Assembly (NCBI GenBank): GCA_036558005.1
Contig: DATBGO010000077.1
Coordinates: 1-64,000 of the forward strand
From: DATBGO01 sp036558005
GTDB taxonomy: Bacteria > Actinomycetota > Actinomycetes > Streptosporangiales > Streptosporangiaceae
Direction of reading: 5' to 3'
Length of the DNA stretch: 64,000 bases
Shown: positions 42,903 through 50,629 of the stretch, piece after piece
Layout: each line of letters begins with the position of its first letter
Position numbering within the stretch: the stretch's first letter is position 1
Translations under genes and position numbers: made by a program
The notes under the pieces: generated by a model
Seen by the model: only the letters and a program-made list of their open reading frames with translations
Told to the model about the DNA's origin: nothing
Databases searched by the model: none

Positions 42903-44357
42903 TCAGGCTGCCTTGATCCACAAGGCATGGCCGGCCGCATGCTCGGTGAAGTCGCGGACCACGGCAAGATCACCGAAGCGGTGCAGTCGCCGCCGGAAGT
43001 CGCGGACGTAGGCGACGCACCTGGCCGAGGTCACGGTCTGGCCGGTATCCAGTGCTGTGAGCGCGGCGTGACATGCCTGCTCGGGCTGGTCCTGGTCGGC
43101 GAGCGCGTCCGCTAGGACTATGGAGACGATGAAGTCGCTGCGGGCGTACTGGCCATCGGAGGGCGCGGCGAGGGCCGCGTGGTGAGCGGCCCGGCGTGCA
43201 TTGCCGAGGTCGCGGTGGCAATGCGCGAACTCGGCGGCTAGCTCGGCTTCGTTGAAGTAGCTGATGAACTCCGGGTCTCGTCCGGGCTCGGGGATCTCGA
43301 AGGCGCGCTCGGCGGCGGCGAGGGCGGCGTGGCATCCCCTGGTATCCCCGGAGCTGGCCAGGCCTCGTGCTTCCATGGCCAGGAACTGGGCTGTCAGCGC
43401 GGGCGTGGCCTGGTCGCGCAGTCCTTCGCGGGCGGCGCGGGCGAGGTTGACGGCTTCGGTGAGGTGGCCGAGGTAGTTGGCCTGGTGGCTCATGGCGGAC
43501 ATGACGCTGCACGCCAGGTGCCGGTCTGCCGCCGACTGGGCTAGGCGCAGGGCCTGGATGAAGTAGCGCTGAGCCAGGCCGTGCAGACCGCAGTCATAGG
43601 ACGTCCAGGCGGCCAGCAGGCAAGCCTCGGAGACGGCGGCGAACAGCTCGCGGCCAGTGGCATCGGTGTAGTGGCCGGACAGCAGCGCGGCTGCGTCCCG
43701 GCTCAGGAAGTGGAGCAGGGACCGGCGGGCGTGGGCGCCACCGAACCGGTTGTCCAGCTCGGCGAACAGTGCTGAGGATGCGCGTACCCGCATGACGTCG
43801 GTGTGGCCGACTGCCCGGCCCTGGCTGGTTTCGCCGGGCAGGATGTCGTCGGGCTGGCCGAGCAGCCAGGTGAGCGCGGCAGCGTTCCAGGCGGCGGGTT
43901 CCAGCTGTGCGGCCAGGATGTGCTGTGACCGGGCTGTGTCGGCCTGCCACAGGTAGCTGGCGGCGTCGATCGCCTGCTCAGCGGTTGCCGGGTACTGCGT
44001 GCCGGGTGCCGGGGCCTGCGAAGCGTCAGCGGTGTCTCGCGCGGGCCGGGCGGGTGTCGTGCCGGGACTGGTGGCCAGGCCGAGAGCGGCGCGGGCCGGG
44101 CGGGGCATGTCCAGGCCGTCCGCGATCCTGGCCAGAACCTTGATCGTTTTGACGTGGTATTTGCCGTTGGAGATGTCGCTGACGCGGCCTTGCGCTAATC
44201 CTGTCGCGATGCCGATCCGGTTTTGGCTCAGCCCGGTCCGCTGCTTGATCAGCCCGAACAGCTCGCCGATGTCACGGCGAGTTAAGGCGCCAATGACATC
44301 AGGGCTGGTCCAGAAGGCTGCCGGTATGGTCACCGGGCCGAACGCGCCGTCGCGCAT
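42903..44357 (-). CDS. XRE-family regulator with TPR-like C-terminus
   Basis: 484 residues. The N-terminal HTH (ELFGLIKQRTGLSQNRIGIATGLAQGRVSDISNGK) is followed by an Ala/Pro-rich linker and a long helical repeat region that ends AWLWIKAA-like. This layout is common in actinomycete regulators and in phage or element switches. The ATG has AAGGAAG upstream. It is convergent with the kinase gene. Confidence 0.8.
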   Translation of the reverse strand: MRDGAFGPVTIPAAFWTSPDVIGALTRRDIGELFGLIKQRTGLSQNRIGIATGLAQGRVSDISNGKYHVKTIKVLARIADGLDMPRPARAALGLATSPGTTPARPARDTADASQAPAPGTQYPATAEQAIDAASYLWQADTARSQHILAAQLEPAAWNAAALTWLLGQPDDILPGETSQGRAVGHTDVMRVRASSALFAELDNRFGGAHARRSLLHFLSRDAAALLSGHYTDATGRELFAAVSEACLLAAWTSYDCGLHGLAQRYFIQALRLAQSAADRHLACSVMSAMSHQANYLGHLTEAVNLARAAREGLRDQATPALTAQFLAMEARGLASSGDTRGCHAALAAAERAFEIPEPGRDPEFISYFNEAELAAEFAHCHRDLGNARRAAHHAALAAPSDGQYARSDFIVSIVLADALADQDQPEQACHAALTALDTGQTVTSARCVAYVRDFRRRLHRFGDLAVVRDFTEHAAGHALWIKAA

Positions 44358-44502
44358 GTCGCTTCCTTACCTGGCAGGGGCTGCGCCCAGGGAAGTCCGA
44401 AACCACAGGGTACTAGGTATACCGCGCCGATAACCCGGGCGCAGCGCCGGTAATACCGGCGTGAGATGGGATAACGCGGCGGCGTGGCCGAATGTTGCCG
44501 TC

Positions 44503-44685
44503 ATGGCGGAATCAGGCCCCCTGTCGAAAGAGTGCAAATCCTGCGGCGGCCGCGGGTGGAAGCTTGTCCGGTCTCGCCGCGCAGTGATCATCGGAACGCT
44601 GCTGCGCGGATCGGCTGCGACGGCTCGGCGCGACTGCCCGGCGTGTGGCGGTACCGGCACAGCCCGCATTCCAGGGATCGGGTGA
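44503..44685 (+). CDS. Small DnaJ-type zinc-finger-like protein
   Basis: 60 residues with two CxxCxGxG units (CKSCGGRGW and CPACGGTGT), as in the central zinc-binding domain of DnaJ. There is no J domain or peptide-binding domain, so it is a stand-alone zinc module. It ends 3 bp before the anti-sigma-like gene and likely shares its operon. Confidence 0.65.
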   Translation: MAESGPLSKECKSCGGRGWKLVRSRRAVIIGTLLRGSAATARRDCPACGGTGTARIPGIG

Positions 44686-44688
44686 TCT

Positions 44689-45090
44689 GTGCGCACGCCG
44701 ATTCCCGAAGGCGCCCACTTGTGCGCGGTCACCTATCCTGGCCGCGCCGACCAGGCCCGCGCCGTCAGAGCCGACCTGCGCGTCTGGCTGGGTGCCTGCC
44801 CCCTGGCTGATGATCTCATTCTTTGCGCCTCCGAGCTGGCCGCTAACGCTGCTCTGCACAGCCGGTCGGGCCTGCGCGGGGCCACCTTCACCGTGCGTGC
44901 CGAGACCTGTCCTGGCAGCCACGCGCGAGTCGAGGTCCAGGACAAAGGCGGCCCCTGGCGCGGTCCGGTGCCCGGCGGCGACGGACACCACGGGCTTGAC
45001 ATCGTCCAGGCGCTCGCGACCACCTGGGGCGTCGACGGCGATCAGTTCGGCCGGGCCATTTGGGTCCGCATCGACTGGCCCGGCTCATGA
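44689..45090 (+). CDS. Anti-sigma-factor-type ATP-binding protein
   Basis: 133-residue GHKL/HATPase_c_2 protein. The N-box is SELAANAALHS and the G1-like region is VEVQDKGGPW; HHGLDIVQALATTWGV follows. Similar proteins are RsbW-type kinases that bind sigma factors. It is followed by a sigma-like gene and a second protein of the same kind, so a partner-switching set within the element is plausible. GTG start. Confidence 0.8.
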   Translation: MRTPIPEGAHLCAVTYPGRADQARAVRADLRVWLGACPLADDLILCASELAANAALHSRSGLRGATFTVRAETCPGSHARVEVQDKGGPWRGPVPGGDGHHGLDIVQALATTWGVDGDQFGRAIWVRIDWPGS

Positions 45091-45136
45091 CCGGCATCCG
45101 CCAGCTGCCTAGCGCCGGGGAACAGGTCGTGGCCTG

Positions 45137-46021
45137 ATGCCAGCGGCGCGGCTGAGCCCGCTGCCCGCGAACGTCCCTGGTGCCGAGCTGCGCCACGGGT
45201 ACACCTTGTCGCAGGTCGCCGCGCTGAGCGTGTTCGCAGTCCGGCGGCAGCTCTGGCACCAGGCCGCTGACTTCGATGAGCGGCTGGAGATCGCCTGGCA
45301 CGCCATCATCGAGCACATCTACGCCAGCGACCAGCCGCCCCCCGTGCGCGATGTGATCCGCGCCGGGTGGAAGGCGATCTCTGACCAGGTGGGTAAGACG
45401 CACCGGTTCTACGGGCTGGACACCCACGACCGGTACGCCGGGACCACTGCCGGGTTCGAGCGGTACTGGTGGTACGTGGCCCGGGCCGTGTGCGGCCCGG
45501 AGGAGAACGTGACCGAGCGGGTCGCGCTCGCCCAGATATGGCCACGGCTGCGCCCGGTCTACCGTGAGGCGCTCGCCGCGCTGGCCGCATTCGGGGATTA
45601 CGGGCTGGCGGCTGAGTCGCTTGGCAAGTCCCGCAAGACCTTCACGGCCTGTATCAGCCAGGCCCGCCGGGAGTTCCTCGCGCTCTGGCACGAAGGCGAG
45701 GCTCCCTCCCGGCCCTGGGGGCAGGACAGGCGGATCAAGGACACCGACCGGCACTCGATCACCTACAGGACGATCCGTCTGCGGCAGCGCCAAGCCCGCA
45801 AGACGCCGCCACGCGACCGGGCACCCCGGCCACGCCAGGCCAGCGGAAACCGTGCCGATCTCGGCATCTCCGGGGCTGAACTGGTCCGCCGTTACGAGGG
45901 CGGAGAAACAGTCCGCCAGATCGCCGCTTCGCTCGGCAGGTCATACGGCGTCGTGCACCGCCGGCTGCACGCTGAAGGCGCCGAGTTGCGCCCCGCTGGC
46001 CGGGTGGCCGGGCGGCGATGA
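45137..46021 (+). CDS. Sigma-factor-like DNA-binding protein
   Basis: 294 residues. An N-terminal helical region (TLSQVAALSVFAVRRQLWHQAADFDERLEIAWHAIIEHI) resembles sigma region 2. A region-4-like segment follows (REALAALAAFGDYGLAAESLGKSRKTFTACISQARREF), then a C-terminal helix-turn-helix (GAELVRRYEGGETVRQIAASLGRSYGVVHRRL) of the resolvase/Hin-like type. Two DNA-binding parts suggest a specialised regulator. It overlaps the next gene by 4 bp (ATGA). Confidence 0.7.
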   Translation: MPAARLSPLPANVPGAELRHGYTLSQVAALSVFAVRRQLWHQAADFDERLEIAWHAIIEHIYASDQPPPVRDVIRAGWKAISDQVGKTHRFYGLDTHDRYAGTTAGFERYWWYVARAVCGPEENVTERVALAQIWPRLRPVYREALAALAAFGDYGLAAESLGKSRKTFTACISQARREFLALWHEGEAPSRPWGQDRRIKDTDRHSITYRTIRLRQRQARKTPPRDRAPRPRQASGNRADLGISGAELVRRYEGGETVRQIAASLGRSYGVVHRRLHAEGAELRPAGRVAGRR

Positions 46022-46509
46022 CCAGCCGTCCCGGGAAACCTGAAGCGCGGGGGATCCTGGTGACGGACTGGTTCCCCGGCGAAGCGGCGGCAGTCGGGCA
46101 GGCGCGCAAGTTCGTCTGCGGCGTCCTGGGCGCGGACTGGCCCGGGTTGCCTGACGTTCTGCTGATGGTCAGCGAGATCGCCACGAACGCGGTCAGGTAC
46201 GCGGAGTCCGGGGACGGCGGCTGGTTCGACCTGACCGTCTCGGTCCGCGGCCGAACCCTGCGGATAGCGGTGGCAGAACGAGGTGGCCCGGCAGCTCCGC
46301 GGATACCTTGTGAAGGCGGGGATCCTGGCGTTCTGACGAGCGGGCGCGGCCTGCGGCTCGTTGATGACTTAGCGGACGCGTGGGGCTGTGCGGGGGACAC
46401 CATGGGGCGTGTCCTCTGGTTCGAGATCAGCTGGCAGGCACGCTGGGTAACCGCCTCACCGTGCGGCATTCTGCCGGGGCACATGACATCCTGGGTGGCC
46501 GGGCAGTAG
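46018..46509 (+). CDS. Anti-sigma-factor-type ATP-binding protein, second copy
   Basis: 163-residue HATPase_c_2 protein: N-box MVSEIATNAVRYAES, then LRIAVAERG and SGRGLRLVDDLADAWG. The ATG overlaps the sigma-like gene stop. Its stop at 46509 touches the GntR operator. With the upstream homologue it brackets the sigma-like gene, which suggests control by protein binding. Confidence 0.8.
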   Translation: MTSRPGKPEARGILVTDWFPGEAAAVGQARKFVCGVLGADWPGLPDVLLMVSEIATNAVRYAESGDGGWFDLTVSVRGRTLRIAVAERGGPAAPRIPCEGGDPGVLTSGRGLRLVDDLADAWGCAGDTMGRVLWFEISWQARWVTASPCGILPGHMTSWVAGQ

Positions 46510-46524
46510 TCTACCTGGGTAGAC
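46509..46524. promoter_or_regulatory. Inverted repeat upstream of the GntR gene
   Basis: GTCTAC (46509-46514) and GTAGAC (46519-46524) flank CTGG. Two related sequences follow downstream (GACAAGCAATTGTG and GACTAAGCAAGTGTG). KorSA-type repressors control their own promoter in integrative elements; this is a likely operator region for the GntR protein. Confidence 0.6.
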
Positions 46525-46566
46525 AAGCAATTGTGCAGGTGGACTAAGCAAGTGTGAGGCACTGTC

Positions 46567-47301
46567 ATGGGCTTCGAGTACACCCCGCCCAAATACGCGC
46601 TGATCATCACGGCCTTGCAGGAGCGGATCGAATCGGGGGAGTACCCGCCAGGATCGCTGCTGCCCAGCGAGCACCAGCTCTCCGCCGAGTTCGGAACGGC
46701 GCGGCCCACGGTGGTCCGCGCCCTGCGCGTGCTGCGCCAGGAGGGGTGGATTGACACCCAACAGGGCAAGGGCAGCTTCGTGCGCGGTCGCCCGGCACTG
46801 GCCGCGGCGGGCCCGCAGCGGCGCGGGAGGGCCGAGCTTGACCGGGACGAGTCCCGCGAGCCGGGTGAGCTGATCTCGGTCGGCAAGGCCGCGGCACCCG
46901 CACGGGTGGCGGCGCTGCTCGGCGTGGAGCCAGGCTCCGAACTGGTCAGCCGCAGGCGCCTGGTCCGCCAGGACAACGGCGAGGCATCGGAGATCCTCAC
47001 CTGGTGGCTTGCACCCGGCCTGGCCGAGAGGACCGGCCTGGGCGGCCCGGAACCGGTGCGGGGCGGTGTCCGTTCCCTGCTGGACCGGGTCGCGGGTATC
47101 CGCGTTGACCACGTATTCGAGCAGGTCACTGCCCGCCGCGCTGACGTGCATGAGGCGAAGCTCCTGGGCATCTCGCGGTCGGCCCCGGTACTCGCCCTGT
47201 ACGTGAGCGCTCGTGATGCCACTGGCCGTCCGGTGCTGGCGCTAGATGTGGCCATGTCCGGTGACCTGCACGAGCTTGAGGACGCTTACCCGGTCGGCTA
47301 G
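46567..47301 (+). CDS. GntR/HutC-family regulator (KorSA-like)
   Basis: 244 residues. The N-terminal winged helix is YALIITALQERIESGEYPPGSLLPSEHQLSAEFGTARPTVVRALRVLRQEGWI. A UTRA effector domain follows, ending VLALDVAMSGDLHELEDAYPV. Proteins of this type keep actinomycete integrative elements silent. It is the last gene before the right attachment site. In pSAM2-like elements this regulator controls transfer and replication genes; here those targets are missing. Confidence 0.85.
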   Translation: MGFEYTPPKYALIITALQERIESGEYPPGSLLPSEHQLSAEFGTARPTVVRALRVLRQEGWIDTQQGKGSFVRGRPALAAAGPQRRGRAELDRDESREPGELISVGKAAAPARVAALLGVEPGSELVSRRRLVRQDNGEASEILTWWLAPGLAERTGLGGPEPVRGGVRSLLDRVAGIRVDHVFEQVTARRADVHEAKLLGISRSAPVLALYVSARDATGRPVLALDVAMSGDLHELEDAYPVG

Positions 47302-47324
47302 GTGGGCTGATGGCCCCCGTTTCA

Positions 47325-47341
47325 TTCCGCGTATATTCCGG
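47325..47341 (+). repeat. End-associated repeat, right copy
   Basis: TTCCGCGTATATTCCGG, 15 of 17 positions identical to 36587-36603 and in the same orientation, 114 bp inside the right attachment repeat. Confidence 0.35.
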
Positions 47342-47408
47342 GAACAGCTCTCCAGAGCCGCTTTCAGCGGCCTACGGCTGCCTACGGGCTAGCTCTGAGC
47401 TGATCATG

Positions 47409-47447
47409 AAAAAGGCCCGAACCTGCTGGTCAGCGGATGTTCGGGCC
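47409..47447 (-). terminator. Rho-independent terminator of tRNA-Arg
   Basis: On the minus strand GGCCCGAAC (47447-47439) pairs with GTTCGGGCC (47422-47414), followed by a run of five T (47413-47409). It lies just beyond the tRNA 3' end, on the element side of the junction, so the element supplies the tRNA terminator. Confidence 0.7.
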
Positions 47448-47454
47448 GGGTATC

Positions 47455-47502
47455 GGAGAGCGCCCCCAGCAGGATTCGAACCTGCGCACACGGCTCCGGA
47501 GG
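47455..47502. repeat. Right attachment site, 48-bp direct repeat inside tRNA-Arg
   Basis: Identical to 36463-36510. It spans the tRNA 3' portion from the discriminator base to the anticodon loop plus six bases beyond the 3' end. Confidence 0.9.
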
Positions 47503-47532
47503 CCGTTGCTCTATCCCCTGAGCTATGGGGGC
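47461..47532 (-). tRNA. tRNA-Arg, anticodon CCG
   Basis: A 72-nt cloverleaf on the minus strand. The acceptor GCCCCCA pairs with TGGGGGC. The D-arm is GCTC/GAGC. The anticodon stem ACGGC/GCCGT holds the loop CTCCGGA with anticodon CCG, and the T-arm is CAGG TTCGAAT CCTG. No CCA is encoded. It reads the codon CGG, which is frequent in this genome. The gene remains intact despite the integration at its 3' half. Confidence 0.95.
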
Positions 47533-47658
47533 CTGCACGCAAGTGCCGGCAGGCACGGGCTTTGAAGATCGGAGCTTAGGGTACCAGCCGCGGCGGGATC
47601 TCCCGACACGTTGCAGATCAGCGGGCACGCGCCAGGTAGAGAGGGTAGCCTCGCGCGG

Positions 47659-48054
47659 GTGACGCAGGGACTTGGCCGGGTGCTGGTTGTCGATGACGAC
47701 GAGGTCATCAGGCAACTTATCGCCGTGAACCTCACGCTGGAGGGGTTCGACGTCGTTACTGCCGTGGACGGCAAGGACTGCTTGGAGAAGGTGCTCGAAG
47801 CTGCCCCCGACGTGATCACGCTGGACGTGATGATGCCGCGGCTGGACGGCTGGGTCACCGCCACTCAGCTTCGCGGCAACCCGGCGACCGCTGGCATCAA
47901 AGTTGTGATGATCACCGCCCGGGCGCAGGAAGACGACTGGTCCAAGGGCCGTCAGGTCGGGGTGGACGCGTACCTGACCAAGCCGTTCGACCCGGTCGAG
48001 ATGATCCGGGTGGTGCGCGAGCTGGTCGGAGCGCCCAGCAGCGCTTACGACTGA
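47659..48054 (+). CDS. Response regulator receiver-domain protein
   Basis: 131 residues, a single REC domain: acidic pair VVDDDE, phosphoacceptor Asp in DVITLDVMMPRLDG, Thr/Ala in MITARAQ, and Lys in YLTKPFD. There is no output domain, so it acts by protein contact. GTG 47659 starts the conserved part. It lies on the opposite strand from tRNA-Arg and upstream of the ArgRS-like gene, as I recall for Streptomyces. Confidence 0.88.
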   Translation: MTQGLGRVLVVDDDEVIRQLIAVNLTLEGFDVVTAVDGKDCLEKVLEAAPDVITLDVMMPRLDGWVTATQLRGNPATAGIKVVMITARAQEDDWSKGRQVGVDAYLTKPFDPVEMIRVVRELVGAPSSAYD

Positions 48055-48091
48055 CGGGGTCGGCCGCGGTGCGGCTCGTAACCTGGGCCTT

Positions 48092-50104
48092 ATGATCCCT
48101 GGGGATATCGGCGCGCGGCTTGCCGCCGCGATCAGCGCCGCCGTCGCCGGCGGGGACCTGCCCGCGGCCGCCCTGGACCGGGCCGACGCGGCGGGCACCT
48201 GGCGGCCCGCGCCGCGCGAGGCTGGCGGCGCGCCGGGGAGCTACGCGACCACGCTGCCGTTCCTGCTCGGCGCGGCGACCGGCCTGCCCGCCGCTGATGT
48301 CGCGGGCTTGCTGGCCGGCCGGCTGGCCGGGGTCAGCTGGATCAGCTCGGCGTCGGTCACCGGCGGCGGCTATCTCACCGTGACGGTCACCCCGGAGGCG
48401 CTGGCCCGGCTCGCCGTCCGGGTCGCCCGGGCCGGCGACGCCTGCGCCCGCAGCACCGCGCTTCGCGGCGTTCACGTCCGCGGCACGGTGCCGCGCGGGC
48501 CGCAACCGGCCGCGCCGCAACCGGCCGCGCCGCAACCGGGCGGGCAGCAGCCGGGCGGGCAGCAGCCGGGCGGGCAGCAGCTGGGCGGACCGCGACTGGG
48601 CGGGCAGCAGTCGGGCGGGCCGCAGTCTGGCGGATCGCAGTCGGGCGGATCGCAGTCGGGCGGATCGCAGCCGGGCGGATCGCAGCTGGGCGGGCAGCAA
48701 TCGAGCGGGCAGCAATCTGGCGGGCCGCAGCCGGGCGAGCAGCAATCTGGCGGGCCGCAGCCGGGCGAGCCGCAGGGGGGCGAGCCATACCGCGCGGCGC
48801 CGCCGGGCGGGGCGCTGCTGGGCGCGGGCCTGGCGGACGCGCCCAGCTGGGAGGCTGCGTGGCGGCTGGTGACCAGCGCGGCGGCTGCCCGTCTCGCCGT
48901 CGCTGCTGGGGCCGACCTTGAGAGCGAGCATGCGCCGGGACCAGCCGAAGGCGCTGGCGCAGGGCAGCGCGCCGGGGCGGCGGGGGCTTTCGACGACGAG
49001 CAAGGCGCCGGGCGGGAGCAGCGTGCCCAGGGTGAGGGTGGCGCGTGGGGCGAGAGTGTTGAGCGGGGAGCAGGGGGTGCAGGGAACGAGCGCGGAGGCG
49101 GGCTGGGCGGGGCTGGCTGGCCTGGGTGCGGTGCTGAACGGGAGGCAGGGGCGGGGGGCATCGGCAGCGATGGCCCAGCGCTGCTGATAGAGCGACAGCT
49201 CCGGGCCAGTGCCGCTGAATCGGCGGCTGACCGGGGGGGCGACGGCGAGGAAACCGCGCCAGCGCCTGGTGCGGGGGAGATTGCTGGGGGAGCTGGGGCT
49301 AGTGAGCAAAGTGAGGAGTGCCCAAAGGAGGCTGATCAGGGTGCGGGGAGGGCGCGGCAGCCTGGGGCGGTCGGGGGGGCGGGGGTTTTTAGCGGCTATG
49401 TCACTCTGCCGGCACTAGAGCAGCGGCAGAGTGACATAGCCGCTAAACAGGCGCGCGGCCGGGATGCGGGTGTGGCTGCTGGGGCTGGTGACGTTGCAGT
49501 CGGGAAGGTTGCGGTCGGCGAGGCGGTGGGGATCGCGGGGGAGGAGGCGGTGCGGTACGCGCTGCTGCGGCGGCGGGAGGGCGGGGCCGGCGGGATTGAC
49601 CCGGTGGCGTGGGCGCGGCAGGTGCCGGGGAACCCGTTCTACGCGGTGCGGCTTGGACATGCGGACGCGGTCAGCACGCTGCGGTGGGGTGCCCAGCTCG
49701 GGTACGGGCTAGGGGATCCTGACGAGGCCGGGGGCGGGCTGCCCGGGCGTGCGAGGGAGGAGGCGCTCGGGCGTGCGAGGGAGGACGCATCCGGGCGCGC
49801 GGGCGGGGGAGCGCTCGGACATCTGGCGGAGCAGGAACTGCTGGCGGAGATCTCCTGGCTGCCCGAACGGGTCGCCGGTGCCGCGCGGCGGCGCCAGCCG
49901 GATGAGGTCGCGCGGTACCTGGAAGGGCTGGCGGGGGCGTGGCTGGAGTGCCGGGAACGCTGCCCGGCACTGCCGTTCATGGGGGAGCGGGCACCGCGGG
50001 ATCCGGCCGGGATCCGGGCCCGGCTGTGGCTGGCGGCGGCGGCCGCCGCCGCGCTCGGGGCCGGGCTGCGGATGCTGGGAGTGCCGGCCCCGGAGCGAGT
50101 CTGA
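48092..50104 (+). CDS. ArgRS-like protein lacking the catalytic core, with repeat insertion
   Basis: 670 residues. The first 130 match the arginyl-tRNA synthetase N-terminal (additional) domain (PFLLGAATGLPAADVAGLLAGRLAG, SVTGGGYLTVTVTPEALARLA). The last 160 match the DALR anticodon-binding domain (NPFYAVRLGHADAVSTLR, LLAEISWLPERVAGAARRRQPDEVARYLEGLAGAWLECRERCPAL). Between them the HIGH/KMSKS catalytic core is absent. In its place are a pentapeptide repeat tract (about 136-229), an acidic low-complexity region, and an in-frame perfect inverted repeat. It cannot charge tRNA; RNA binding is the likely activity. Relatives sit at this locus in other actinomycetes. Confidence 0.8.
   Translation: MIPGDIGARLAAAISAAVAGGDLPAAALDRADAAGTWRPAPREAGGAPGSYATTLPFLLGAATGLPAADVAGLLAGRLAGVSWISSASVTGGGYLTVTVTPEALARLAVRVARAGDACARSTALRGVHVRGTVPRGPQPAAPQPAAPQPGGQQPGGQQPGGQQLGGPRLGGQQSGGPQSGGSQSGGSQSGGSQPGGSQLGGQQSSGQQSGGPQPGEQQSGGPQPGEPQGGEPYRAAPPGGALLGAGLADAPSWEAAWRLVTSAAAARLAVAAGADLESEHAPGPAEGAGAGQRAGAAGAFDDEQGAGREQRAQGEGGAWGESVERGAGGAGNERGGGLGGAGWPGCGAEREAGAGGIGSDGPALLIERQLRASAAESAADRGGDGEETAPAPGAGEIAGGAGASEQSEECPKEADQGAGRARQPGAVGGAGVFSGYVTLPALEQRQSDIAAKQARGRDAGVAAGAGDVAVGKVAVGEAVGIAGEEAVRYALLRRREGGAGGIDPVAWARQVPGNPFYAVRLGHADAVSTLRWGAQLGYGLGDPDEAGGGLPGRAREEALGRAREDASGRAGGGALGHLAEQELLAEISWLPERVAGAARRRQPDEVARYLEGLAGAWLECRERCPALPFMGERAPRDPAGIRARLWLAAAAAAALGAGLRMLGVPAPERV
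48498..48776 (+). repeat. 15-bp tandem repeats encoding pentapeptides
   Basis: About 18 units of 15 bp, encoding variants of PAAPQ, PGGQQ, SGGSQ and PGEQQ. The tract is in frame inside the ArgRS-like gene. Units differ mostly by substitutions and show no spacers, so this is a coding microsatellite and not a CRISPR array. Confidence 0.85.
49388..49447. repeat. Perfect 24-bp inverted repeat inside the ArgRS-like gene
   Basis: 49388-49411 and 49424-49447 are exact reverse complements around a 12-nt loop. The hairpin is read in frame (…FSGYVTLPALEQRQSDIAAK…) and differs in composition from the flanks. A stem of this length in a coding sequence is unusual. It may be a palindromic insertion element carried in frame. 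Confidence 0.8.
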
Positions 50105-50629
50105 GCTCGGGGCCGAGTGGTCTGGGTGACGGGAGTTGGGCGTTGCTGATGGCGGTGATCAGCTGGCAGCGCGGAGTGGTCTGGGTGACGGGGAGCGAGA
50201 TTGCTGGCGCTAGTGCGGGGGTAGCAGAGCAGGCGAGAGTGAGGTTGGTGGGGCTGATGGGGTGAGGGTGTATTGATGTCCGGTCTTGCCTGGGGCGGGA
50301 GTTCTTGTGAGAATTGTTCGACTGAAGTAAGTTCGCGGGTTAACCGCATCAAAACGGGCGAAGATGCCGGCGATTCGTGACGGGGGCGGTTCAATCGCCT
50401 CCGAAGCGGGTACCGCATGGCTTGTAAGCCCCCTGGATGTCGACAGCCAAGGCGACGAAGCCTCCAGTCTGCCTCTCCCGGTGCAGGTCAGCGTGTCGCG
50501 GCTGGGCGAAGCGTAGCTGGCGGCAATCGAGTAGCGAGTGTTACCGGAGCCCCGGTTGCTCGTTGCATGCCCTGTCGGCTTCTCCTAACTAATACGGACA
50601 GCCTGAAGGAATGCCGTGGGCTCTCTTGG
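50105..50629. other. Gene-free stretch upstream of the rho leader
   Basis: 525 bp without a convincing gene. A 19-bp direct repeat (GAGTGGTCTGGGTGACGGG) occurs at 50115-50133 and 50174-50192. In Streptomyces the lysA-hom-thrC-thrB genes occupy about this position, as I recall; here they are absent. Confidence 0.6.

Larger units (their letters stand above)
36463..47502. mobile_element. Integrated element in tRNA-Arg(CCG), AICE-like, integrase not found
   Basis: The element is bounded by perfect 48-bp direct repeats (36463-36510 and 47455-47502). The right copy contains the 3' half of an intact tRNA-Arg gene; the left copy is a tRNA fragment only. This is the footprint of tyrosine-recombinase integration that restores the tRNA. 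Cargo includes a restriction-fold protein, RT, SLATT protein, Nudix, APH-like kinase, XRE-TPR, sigma-like and GntR proteins. GntR plus Nudix genes recall pSAM2-type actinomycete integrative elements. I saw no integrase, Xis, Rep, SpdB or FtsK/Tra gene, so the element seems immobile by itself or was reduced by deletion. Confidence 0.82.

Noticed and set aside
36463..47502. Prophage
   Set aside because: No capsid, terminase, portal, tail or lysis genes are present.
48498..48776. Regular repeats suggesting a CRISPR array
   Set aside because: Units are contiguous 15-bp codon repeats without unique spacers, in frame within a protein.
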